Assembly: GCF_022605725.1 (NCBI RefSeq)
Contig: NC_065564.1
Span: 7,852,698 to 7,916,697, forward strand
Length of the DNA stretch: 64,000 nt
Source of the DNA: Anthonomus grandis grandis
Lineage: Eukaryota; Arthropoda; Insecta; Coleoptera; Curculionidae
Direction: 5' to 3'
Shown: positions 44,771-54,280 of the stretch, piece by piece
Numbering within the stretch: position 1 is the first letter of the stretch
How the letters are laid out: every line of letters starts with the position of its first letter
Translations under genes and position numbers: made by a program
The notes under the pieces: generated by a model
Seen by the model: the letters and a program-made list of their open reading frames with translations, nothing else
What the model was told of the DNA's origin: nothing
Database searches by the model: none

Positions 44771-45370
44771 AATTATTAAAACGAGTTAGAGCATTGCCTT
44801 CTGTCAAGTGATAAATGATCTGATAGAATATTATTACATTATTACACATATGCTACACTGTCCGACTGCAGTAATTTTTGAGTTTACTCTTGACCTTAAG
44901 CCCCCTTGACAGTTGAATTAAATCCCGCTTGAAAAAGCCCCCCGGTCGCGTTAATAAACCTTTTGAAGGGCGTTTCCCATTAAAACCCTCTTTTCACAAA
45001 CCGCAAAATTAAAAAATAAAAAACTTCACACCACCGCCATCAGTAATTTTCGGTAATCCGACCTTAAACAAAACAACTCCGTCGCTCCGTAATTAAAAAG
45101 TCAATTCCGAAGTTTCCGAAACTTCCGAACTTGAAGCTTGGGGAGAGGGAGTTTATTTACGAGGAGCAGATTTGAAATTCCCCCCCTTTTGGATAATATA
45201 AATTGCATGCGAAATAATTAATTGATTGTTGACAAGCGACAGTTGACAGCGTCAATATGCTTGGACTTGATTGCTAAGGCAAACCATGAAAAAGACAAAG
45301 ATGGCTGGAAGACTGTCACTGCTTTAAGTTCAGTAAGATGAAAGAAGATTACAGATAGAATAACTGTTAG
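44771..45370. other. Unique spacer between opposed 185-bp arrays
   Basis: After the short conserved flank (44.77-44.83 kb) the sequence is single-copy-looking, with CCCTTGACAGTTGAATTAAA, a CpG-containing stretch (CCCCCCGGTCGCGTTAATAA) and TTGTTGACAAGCGACAGTTG near 45226. A close copy of the last word occurs at 40434 and 40892. It separates forward array 4 from reverse array 5. Confidence 0.5.
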
Positions 45371-46505
45371 CATCGAAGATATTAGGGTTCAAGTTTGAGT
45401 GAGCAAGTCTAGGCCTAATTTGCATCGAAGCAAACTTCCAGGAGCTGTATCTCGAAAAGTGTCATTCTGACAAGAAAAATCATTCTTACTAGTATTGTAG
45501 ATCTTATTAAAAACTACAACTTTGGTAATAAGCGTTAATATCCTCAGATCACTATTAACTGAGATATTAAGCGACAAAGATGAGTGACCACTTCTAAGCC
45601 TGATTTGCATCGAACCAAACTTCGAGGAGCTGTATCTCGAAAAGTATTAGTCTCGCAAAAAAAATCATTCCTACTAATTTAGTAGATCTCATTAAAATGA
45701 ATAACTTTGCTAATAACCATTAACATCATCAGATCGGTATTAACAGAAATATTAAGGGACAAAGGTGAGGGACTAGTTTTAAGACTAATTTGCCTCAAAG
45801 CAAGCTTCCAGGAGCTGTATCTCGAAAAGTATCATTCTCACAAAAAAAATCATTATTACTAATTTAGTAGATCTCATTAAAATAAATAACTTTGTTAATA
45901 ACCATTAACATCATCAGATCGGTATTAGCTGAAATATTAAGGGACAAAGGTGAGTGACTGGTTCTAATCCTAATTTGCATCGTAGTAAACTTCGAGGAGC
46001 TGTATCTCGAAAAATATCAGTCTCACAAAAAAAAACATTCTTACTAATTTAGTAGATCTTATTAAAGTGAACAAATTTGTTAATAACCTTTAACATCGTC
46101 AGATCAGTATTAACCAAGATATTAAGGAGCAAGTGTGAGTGACCAGTTCTAGGCCTAATTTGCATCGAAGCAAACTTCGAGGAGCTGTATCTCAAAAAGT
46201 ATCAGTCTCACAAAAAAAATCATTCTCACTAATTTAGTAGATCTCATTAAAATAAATAACTTTGTTAATAACCATTAACATCATCAGATCGGTATTAACT
46301 GAAATATTAAGGGACAAAGGTGAGTGACTAGTTTTAAGACCAATTTGCCTCAAAGCAAACTTCCAGGAGCTGTATCTCGAAAAGTATCAGTCCCACAAGA
46401 AAAGTCATTCTTACTAAATTTTTAGATCTCTTTAAAAACCACTACTTTCATAATAACTCCTTTTATCACCAGATCAATATTAAGCGTGATATTAAATAAA
46501 ACTTA
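45371..46505 (-). repeat. 185-bp satellite, array 5, inverted (about 6 units)
   Basis: The monomers appear as complements: GGAGCTGTATCTCGAAAAGT, GATCAGTATTAACCAAGATA and TTTGCATCGAAGCAAACTTC. The same two unit types as in array 4 are present (GTAGATCTCATTAAAATGAA against ATTGTAGATCTTATTAAAAA), as expected if arrays 4 and 5 are arms of an inverted duplication. Confidence 0.94.
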
Positions 46506-47033
46506 AGAGAACATTTTTTTTTGTGAATTTTAATTAAAAATTGACCCCTTAGACGCGAATACTTCGGCCATTTTTATGCGATAAAAGCCCCTCTTTTTAA
46601 GTTTTTTTTTTTAAATTTAAAAAGGCAATCTGGCAAAAGACCGTGAAACTCTTGAACCCGAACTTTTGGATAATACAGGGCCGGAGTCGAAGCCAAAAAA
46701 AAAATAATAAAATAAAAAGCTCGCGAGGGTTTCCGAGAATCCCGGGAGTAAAATTACTTTTTGGCTTTTTCCATCACCCCCCTCCCCCACCCGCCCCACG
46801 ACCACTTCTCCCTGTCCAAAAAGTCCGTGAACTCAGATTTTGTTTTGGACGTTTTGGTTGGTTTCTCTTTGGCTAAAAGGGAAACTTTCGGGTTAGTTTT
46901 TTTGTTTCTCGTACTTTTAGCGGGTCTTGTACGAGACACGTTGTCAAGTTTAATCGTTGGGCGGGTTTTGAATTTTTTCAGTCCCTCGGGCTGCAATTTG
47001 TTCAGTAAAAATATGCGCTTTTGTTGGTTCTAG
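46506..47033. other. Unique spacer with a G-quadruplex tract
   Basis: This is low-copy DNA with higher G+C content than its surroundings from 46640 to 47000. Several overlapping frames of 62-90 codons exist on both strands, which is what open, stop-poor GC-richer DNA gives by chance, and none has a recognisable domain. Confidence 0.5.
46777..46797 (-). other. Strong G-quadruplex motif (minus strand)
   Basis: The plus strand reads C6-T-C5-A-C3-G-C4. The minus strand therefore has four G runs of three or more with single-base loops. As at 28.33 kb, the tract is in a low-copy spacer, with G on the minus strand. Confidence 0.72.
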
Positions 47034-48235
47034 AAATATGTCCCTTAATATCTCAGTTAATACTAATCTGATGAATGATATGCTATTACAAAAGTTGTAG
47101 TTTTGAATAGGGGCTACAAAATGTAGCCCCTAAGAATGATTTTTTTTGTCGGAATAATACTTTTCGAGATACAGCTCCTGGAAGTTTGCTTCGATGCAAA
47201 TTATGTCTAGAACTGCTCACTCACACTTGTCCCTTAATATCTCGGTTATAAATGATTTGACGATGTTAAAGGTTATTATTAAAGTTGCAGTTTTTGATGA
47301 GATCTTGAAAATTAGTAAGAATGATTTTTCTTGTGAGAATGACACTTTTCGAGATACAGCCTCTGGAAGTTTGCTTCGATGCAAATTGGGCCTAGAACTG
47401 CTCCCTCGCACTTGTCCCTTAATATCTCGGTTAATATTGATCTTATGGTATTAAGCTTCATTACCAATGTTGTACTCCTTAATGAGATCTATGAAATGAG
47501 TAAGAATGATTTTTCTCGTGAGAATGATACTTTTCGAGATATAGCTCCTGGAAATTTGCTTTGATGCAAATTGGGCCTAGAACTGCTCACTCGCGCTTGT
47601 CCCTTAATATCTCGGTTAATATTGATCTTATGGTATTAAGGTTCATTACCAATGTTGTACTCCTTAATGAGATCTATAAAACTAGTAAGAAGGATTTTTC
47701 TTGTAAGAATGATACTTTTCGAGATACAGCTCCTGGAAGTTTGCTTCGATGCAAATTGGGCCTAGAACTGCTCACTCATAATTGTCCCTTAATATCTCGG
47801 TTAATATTGATATTATGGTATTAAGGTTCATTACCAATGTTGTACTCCTTAATAAGATCTATAAAACTAGTAAGAATGATTTTTCTCGTGAGAATGATAC
47901 TTTTCGAGATATAGCTCCTGGAAGTTTGCTTTGATGCAAATTGGGCATAGAACTGCTCACTCATACTTGTCCCTTAATATCTCGGTTAATATTGATCTTA
48001 TGGTATTAAAGTTCATTACCAATGTTGTACTCCTTAATAAGACCTACAAAATAAGTAAGAATGATTTTTTTGTAAGAATGATACTTTTCGAGATACAGGT
48101 CCTGGAAGTTTTCTTCAATGCAAATTAGTCTGGGAACTACTCACTCACATTCGTCTTCAATTATCTCGGCTAATACTGATCTGACGATGTTAAGAATTAA
48201 TGCCAAAGTTGTAACATTTAATGAGATATTATATC
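47034..48235 (+). repeat. 185-bp satellite, array 6 (about 6.5 units)
   Basis: Units from 47380 to 48060 share TTGATCTTATGGTATTAAGG, CATTACCAATGTTGTACTCC and TCGTGAGAATGATAC and are nearly the same, so they were amplified recently. The first two units are different subtypes. One 20-bp duplication, GGCTACAAAATGTAGCCCC, near 47106 forms a small hairpin. Confidence 0.94.
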
Positions 48236-48690
48236 ATATTATATGAGTTATGTAAGACAGAGAGAGAGGAAGAGAATCTTGATCAGCTGCTTAAGAGGCA
48301 AATCGTATTTCTTCCAGGCAGTTGAAGGCATTCAGTTACTCCAAAGTAAGACACCTTAAGTCAACTGAAAGGGAGAATATGTTTATTCCTTACAGGCAGT
48401 TGAGTGTACTCAATCGTTGGACAGAGATGAAAGTACATTTGATTGCATGACAGAGAGAACAAGAGACTGTAAGTCAGCTGCTTGGGAGACAAATCGTATT
48501 TGTTCCAGGCAGTTGAATACATTCAATCATTGGACAGAGAGAGAAAGGAGAGTACTCTAGAGTAAGACACTTTAAATCAACTGAAAGGGAGAATATGTTT
48601 ATTTCTTCCAGGCAGTTGAGTGTACTCAATCATTGGACAGAGATGAAAATACATTTGATTGCATGACAGAGAGAGAAAGAGACTGGAAAA
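48236..48690. repeat. Imperfect ~190-216-bp tandem duplication, purine-rich
   Basis: TCAACTGAAAGGGAGAATAT occurs at 48361 and 48577, AAATCGTATTTSTTCCAGGC at about 48300 and 48492, and GCATGACAGAGAGA at about 48446 and 48661. The second copy has a ~25-bp insertion of GGACAGAGAGAGAAAGGAG type. Repeated TTCCAGGCAGTTGA words are present. It separates two 185-bp arrays. Confidence 0.82.
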
Positions 48691-49185
48691 AATAATAAAA
48701 TTGTAGATTTTAATTAGATTTACAAAGATCTTTCTTGTGAGAATGATACCTTACGAGATACAGCTCCTGGAAGTTTGCTTCAGTGCAAAATAGTCTTGGA
48801 ACTGCTCACTCACATTTAACCCTAATTATCTCGGTTAATACTGATTATAGGACGTTAAAGGTTATTATCAAAGCTGTTCTCCTTAATAAGATCTACCAAA
48901 TTAGTAAGAACGATTTTTCTTGTAAAATTGTTATTTTGCAAGATACAGCTCCTGGAAGTTTGCTTCAGTGCAAAATAGTCTTGGAACTTCTCACTTACAT
49001 TTAACCCTAATTATCTCGGTTAATACTAATTATAGGACGTTAAAGGTTATTAGGAAAGTTGTTCTCCTTAATAAGATCTATCAAATTAGTAGGAACGAAT
49101 TTTCTTGTAAAATTGTTACTTTGCAAGATACAGCTCCTGGAAGTTTGCTTCTATTCAAATTGGGCCTCGACCGTTCACTGACCAA
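48691..49185 (+). repeat. 185-bp satellite, array 7 (about 2.7 units)
   Basis: A distinct subtype: GATACAGCTCCTGGAAGTTT is kept, but the upstream part reads TTGTTATTTTGCAAGATACA instead of TTTTCGAGATACA. AATTATAGGACGTTAAAGG replaces the usual TGATCTGACGATGTTAA. Two adjacent units are nearly the same. Confidence 0.92.
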
Positions 49186-50265
49186 AAGCTACTAGAAAAC
49201 TAAAGAAAAACAAATGAATCTCTTGGTTGCCTTGCCCCGAAGAATCCAATAAGCAGAAACACGTGCCGCCTAAACACTATTTTATGGCAAGTTGCGCCAT
49301 ATGACTTGATATTCGCTATGCGCAGCACGTTTTGCCTTGTGGGGACTTTTCTACTTCTGTCGGCCTATAGAACGTCAAAGGGAGAATGAGCAAAAAAGAG
49401 AGAGGAAGACATGAAAGTAATGATTTTTAAAGAGTTTAGCACCTGTGGCCCTAAATGAGGTCATTAGGTCAATGGTCCTATTAAAAAAATTTTTTTTTGC
49501 TTAAAACTGGCCCTGCAGAGAAAAGGACAGGAACAAACTTGGTACCCATGAATAATCTGAAATGTCAATCAAAAAATTCCAAACGCATGCGTGGAAGCAA
49601 GAAAGAAATAAATAAGACGTGAGAGTGATTAGGGGTGCGTATAGCCTCTATTTGGCTCATTACGCATTCAAAACGACATACTGTATATATATCCAGGAAA
49701 CAAAGGGGATTATCCATAAATATCTGCATGCATTATAAATGGCTCTCAATCGATTTAAAGCGAGTTGTCGGTTTTTTAAACTCGCTTCATACTTTGATAA
49801 ACCCGATCGGCCGACGCGGATATTCGATATTCATTCTCTGGTTCATCTATTGTTCGTAAATCATGGAGCACGGATTAAATCTGAAGTGCAATTCAAACAT
49901 CGGTAATTCTAGGTTTCACCGGACCAGAATCGCGGATAGAAAAAATATTAATTTTATCTAATTTGCGCATGACCGTTCATGTTTATCCTAGAACATTCTA
50001 GAAATGTTCTACTTAAGTTCAAACGACTGTCATTCGAACAAATGTGACATTAGTTTAGTCTGAAGTATATGATGATTTTTTTTCAAAGACTCATTGTTTG
50101 GTCTCTTTCTTCTTATATTTCCCTTATTTCTCTCTTCGTCTACTTACGTCATTTTACTCCATTTATACGAGAACATCCTCAAGACACTAATTATTAGGCT
50201 CTTATTTATCTTTAATTATTTTAAAAATATTTTCACTAATTTTGAAGTAATTTTTGATGTCTGCC
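49186..50265. other. Longest low-copy island in the 185-bp domain
   Basis: No tandem repeat is seen. The stretch 49630-49990 is well mixed in composition, with AAACAAAGGGGATTATCC, ATAAATATCTGCATGCATTA, GAGTTGTCGGTTTTTTAAAC and CACCGGACCAGAATCGCGG. This is the most enhancer-like stretch in the window (several distinct words, no repeat). No coding frame over about 75 codons occurs. Confidence 0.5.
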
Positions 50266-50700
50266 AGGCGTTGGACACAGTTATTCCAGGCATCCGAGGT
50301 TAATTTCAATATTTTTGGATTTTTTTTTTAATTTTTATTTTGTTTTAGACATTTTCATGCACTTAAAATCATTTTTTTTGCATTAAAAGTCGGTCTATTT
50401 CAAGTCATTTTTCAACGCCTTTAAAACATTTAAAGTAATTTTTCATCTCTTTTTGGAATTCTTAAGTCCTCACTTGTCATTTTATTTTAGGTATTTCAGC
50501 ACGTTCTTCATTATTTTTGGGCATTTAAAGTTATTTTACTGCAGGATATTGACGCAATTTTTTATGTTTTTTGAGGCATTTAGAGTAATTTTTCATTTTA
50601 TTTAAGGTCTTTGATATAATTTTTTTTATACCTTCCAGGATATTTTTTTATTTTCCAGATTTTGAGAGTAATTTTTGATGATTTGAAGGTATTAGGCATA
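50266..50700. repeat. Degenerate short-period repeat (TTTAGGCATTTAAAGTAATTT type)
   Basis: Words such as AGGCATTTAGAGTAATTTTT, CACTTAAAATCATTTTTT, GGGCATTTAAAGTTATTTTA and CCTTCCAGGATATTTTTTT recur at irregular 35-60 bp intervals. This is the reverse-sense counterpart of the CTGGAAAAAT stretches seen at 1.6-2.4, 39.8 and 51.4 kb. Confidence 0.6.
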
Positions 50701-51385
50701 GTTTCCTCATTAGTATTAATCGAAATATTGAAGGACAAGTGAGAGTGGACAGTTTTATTAAAATATATCATCGAAGCAAACTTCCAGGAGCTGTATCTCG
50801 ACAAATATCATTCTCACAAGAAAAATCATTCTTACTAAGTTTGCAGATCTCATTAAATATTACACCTTTTATAATAAGTCTTAACATCGTCAGATTAGTA
50901 TTAAGTGAGATATTAAGGGACAAACACGAGTGAGCAGTTCTAGGCCTAATTTGCATCCATGCAAACTTCCAGGAGCTGTATCTCGAAAACGATAATTCTT
51001 ACAAGAAAAATTGTTCTTACTAATTTTGTCGGTCTTATTAAATACTAAAACTTTGATAATAAGCTTTAACATCATAAGATTAGTATTAACCGAGATATTC
51101 AGGGACAAATGTGAGTAATCAGTTCTAGACCTAATTTGCATCGAAGCAAACTTCCAGGACCTGTATCTCGAAAAGTATTGTTCTTACAAGAAAAATTGTT
51201 CTTACTCATTTTGTCAGTCTCATTAAGAAGTTTAACTTTGGTAATAACCACTAGTATCATATTATCAGAATTAACCGAGATATTAAAGGATATGTGATTC
51301 CTTGGATATGTGATTCTCTTTCCGATGTATCTCGAAAAGTAAAATTCTCACGAGAAAAATCACTGATACAATTTTGTAGGTTGAA
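50701..51385 (-). repeat. 185-bp satellite, array 8, inverted (about 3.7 units)
   Basis: The reverse-complement monomers GGAGCTGTATCTCGAMAA, AATTTGCATCGAAGCAAACT and AACATCGTCAGATTAGTATT recur every ~185 bp. The last unit is shortened and degraded near 51300. With array 7 it brackets the low-copy island 49.19-50.70 kb in opposite orientation. Confidence 0.93.
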
Positions 51386-51850
51386 AAACTCCAATCCAAA
51401 AATCTGGAAAACATGAGAAAATTGCCTTAAATGCCTGGAATATCGATTGAAAAGATACTGAACTTTGAGAACTATAATAATGTTAATATTATTAATTAAA
51501 AATAAATTACACTGAACGCCTGAAGGCTGGCCAAACCCTGAAAAAATATATAAATTTCTTTGGAAGAAAAATTAAAATAAAAACTCTCTTTATTCCAAAC
51601 ACCTAGAAAATACCGAAAACGATGTCGAATTTCTGGAATATAAATTGAAAAATTATCTTAAATACCTGAAAGGGATAAAAACCGGCCATATATGCCTGGA
51701 ATTAAATATTTTTTTTTAAATAAAAAACCTGAACTAAAATTTTATAAAAAAATGCACCAAATACTTGAAAGAGATGTCCAGAGTGTCGCAAAAACCTAAA
51801 AAATGTCAAAAATTACGTCAAATACTGAAGGTATTTGACAGTCGTTTGTG
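51386..51850. repeat. Degenerate CTGGAA short-period repeat
   Basis: Words such as ATCTGGAAAACATGAGAAAA, TGCCTGGAATATCGATTGAA, TTCTGGAATATAAATTGAAA and ATGCCTGGAATTAAATA recur about every 35-60 bp with strong decay. The same class of repeat accompanies the 200-bp and 188-bp cassettes. Confidence 0.6.
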
Positions 51851-53845
51851 GTTTAGACGAGTCATACTGAAGGCAGATGACAGTCATCGATTATCGGTAC
51901 TTAAATTTTTCTAAGAGCTCTGATGCTTTAGCTAAATAAATGACAATTAAAGATATAATAATATACCTAACCAATAATTATTTTTAAAGTGTTATATTAA
52001 TTGCAAAAATTAAATACATATATAGTTTATTAAAAATTAGAAAAAAAAGTTTTATTTGTTTTTAAACTTTTGAATATCTGTCAAATATTAAAATTGAATA
52101 TTCGCTGCATATCTGTTAAATATATGCCAGGAATATTGCTTCTGCATATACGATATATGGCATGTTGCAACATATTTCGTCAAATGAGATGTAGGTGGCA
52201 TATTCCAGGAATATTGTATGGGATAATTCCTTCTTCCTCCAAAATCGGTACCAGTGCCTCTAGTGCTATTAATTTTAATTTTACTGATTTATTATTACAT
52301 CTTATTAAAAATGTCTCTTCTATAAAAGACCTGGGAGTCATCACTGCGAAATTTGACAATTTTGACACTCATGACAGATATGACCTAATAAATGAAATAA
52401 GATTTTTAAAACGACATCGTTAGGACTCACCTTAAGAGGAAATTTGAAAACCTTTTTCAAATGTCCTTTCATCGATAAGTCATCCGATATCGCTTAGCCT
52501 GTAAAATCCCACATACTGAGGCGAGATTTAAAAGACTTAAGGCCATCTATCAGGTATGTGCACGGTATATTCCCCCATAAAACGGAGACATCCCTATCCC
52601 CCCTAAGGGAATGTGATAAATCGTTTGTTGCTAACCCCGACTGCAGAGAAGGGAAGTTTATATCTTAACTTACGGGCTCAACATAAACTTCCCGCTTTTC
52701 CCGGTTTAAAAGAAAATTTCATCGTGGAAAACTGTCTCACGTTTGTTAAATGCGTGTCATTTTTTTTTTATTTCAGAAGGGAGGGGATTTAAATAGGTCA
52801 CAGGAAAAACTGCTTAGATTTAAATTGCCATAATCATTTTCTCTCTATACGTGACACTCTAATCTATAAGTTGCTGATATCATAATTGTCAAATTTGATA
52901 GTTCTGACAGCTGCTGAGTGCCATGGGTGTCAAATTTAACGCAAGTGACGTAAGTCAAACATGAAAAAACTGGAATAAAATTAAACAAACGGAAAAGTGA
53001 CTTCCAATGCCCCAAATAAAATAAAAAATTACCTGAGATGCTTGGAATAAAATGAAAACAATTACTCGCTGAAAATATGAAAAACTATACAGATCGTGTT
53101 TTCGTTCGTTACTTATAGCCTGCGACAGAGCACCGCCCCAGCCGGCCCGAGGACATCTGATTTTCGTGGGAGCTGCGACGTTTGGCGACAAAATGTCTAA
53201 ACTAATTAATTCATTAAATACATTCTTTAAAAATTTGAATTTTAATTATTACATAGTCGTAAATCTAAAAATATACATTAAAATAAAAATTAATTAAGCA
53301 TATATCAAAAAACCAGATGTAAAAAGGTAATTATTAAACTAATCAATTGAAAACATCATTTACGTAATAAATTAAAGTAAAAGAGAAACTAATTTAAGGA
53401 TGCATTCGAAAAATTAAAATAGCGATAAATAATGTATAAAATAAATTAAACTTAATTTAATGTTAATTAAGAAAAATTAAGGTAAAATTAAATTAATTTA
53501 TTAAATACGTTTTGTGCATGTAAAAATATGAGCAAAACTTATTATATTCAAAAAATTGTATTTAAAAAAATTATTATTATTAGACTAACTTATTAAAAAT
53601 TATTAATTAAGCAGATTTTTTTCGTAATAATAAAAAAAATAATATTTAATTTTTTTCGTGTTTTTCTTCTATTTTTAGTAAAAATATTTTTTTTCACAAA
53701 ACGCTTTTTTTTTCAGTTTATTTACAAAATCAAATAATTTTCCGAAAAATTCAATTTTTTGTCACCAACAAAATCTCCCCTCTGGAAAACTACTTGCAAA
53801 ACAACTAAACCTCCCCTAACAAAAAAAAAAAAACATGAAAACTCA
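51851..53845. other. AT-rich low-copy DNA
   Basis: From 53200 to 53720 this is very AT-rich and simple in composition. Two features stand out. ATGCCAGGAATATTGC at about 52123 and ATTCCAGGAATATTGTATGG at 52202 are near-direct repeats. A GC-rich patch (CACCGCCCCAGCCGGCCCGA) lies at 53105-53195. The 52070-52423 frame starts at TTG and shows no known domain. No gene can be supported. Confidence 0.5.
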
Positions 53846-53846
53846 C

Positions 53847-54130
53847 CTTAACGCCGCATCTTCGGGCCGATTCACATGAAAAAAACTCACAACTTTCCAC
53901 CCGGGGAAAAACTACTCAAAAAACTTTCGCCCGGAAAAACCACCGCGAAAAAAACTCACGCCCGGACTCGACGACGTTGCTTTCTCGCGGACGTCGCGAC
54001 GCCAAATGAAGGCGCGCTACTTTCGCGAAAACAGGTGGCGAGTTTTCCGCGCATCCTCCGGGGATTTTCCGGTTTTCTTCAATTTTCCCAACTGTCTGAT
54101 TTATACAAAAGCTTGATAGCCAAATAAGGC
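53847..54130 (-). promoter_or_regulatory. CpG-rich island, possible reverse-strand 5' exon
   Basis: This is the most CpG-dense stretch in the window (CGACGACGTTGCTTTCTCGC, GGACGTCGCGACGCC, AAGGCGCGCTACTTTCGCG), next to the most AT-rich DNA. On the minus strand it ends in AAG|GTGAGT, a full match to the metazoan 5' splice-donor consensus, with the exon boundary at 53847. The few ATGs just before the donor meet stops at once, so it would be a non-coding first exon. The intron would run to lower coordinates, through the satellites. This is a hypothesis only; a donor match of this quality is expected once or twice by chance in 64 kb. Confidence 0.3.
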
Positions 54131-54280
54131 AAAGATCTTCTTAAGACGTTACATTTAGATTACTTAAACCAGTTAATAACAATCGAAAATTACCTGCACA
54201 CGGGAGTTTAGCAATATAGTAAGGAGGAGAAGAAAAATTTATAAAAAATCAATTAGTTCAGGGATTTGACGGATTTTTTT
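54131..54280. other. Junction DNA left of the 182-bp array
   Basis: A short AT-rich stretch between the CpG-rich island and the first decayed monomer. A TAAAAAATCAATTAGTTCAG word near 54242 already resembles satellite text, so the array border is gradual. Confidence 0.45.

Noticed and set aside
46617..47033. Four overlapping frames of 62-90 codons in the GC-richer spacer
   Set aside because: Frames are open on both strands because of composition. No domain, signal peptide pattern or splice context was recognised.
38855..51141. Repeated frames with LxxISVNTDL text on both strands
   Set aside because: These are translations of the 185-bp satellite in both orientations. Frames appear on both strands of the same units, which is not expected for a gene.
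52070..52423. 117-codon frame with a KDLGVI-like segment that recalls reverse transcriptase text
   Set aside because: It starts with TTG, the resemblance is six residues only, and no RT catalytic motif (YxDD-type) or neighbouring domain is present.
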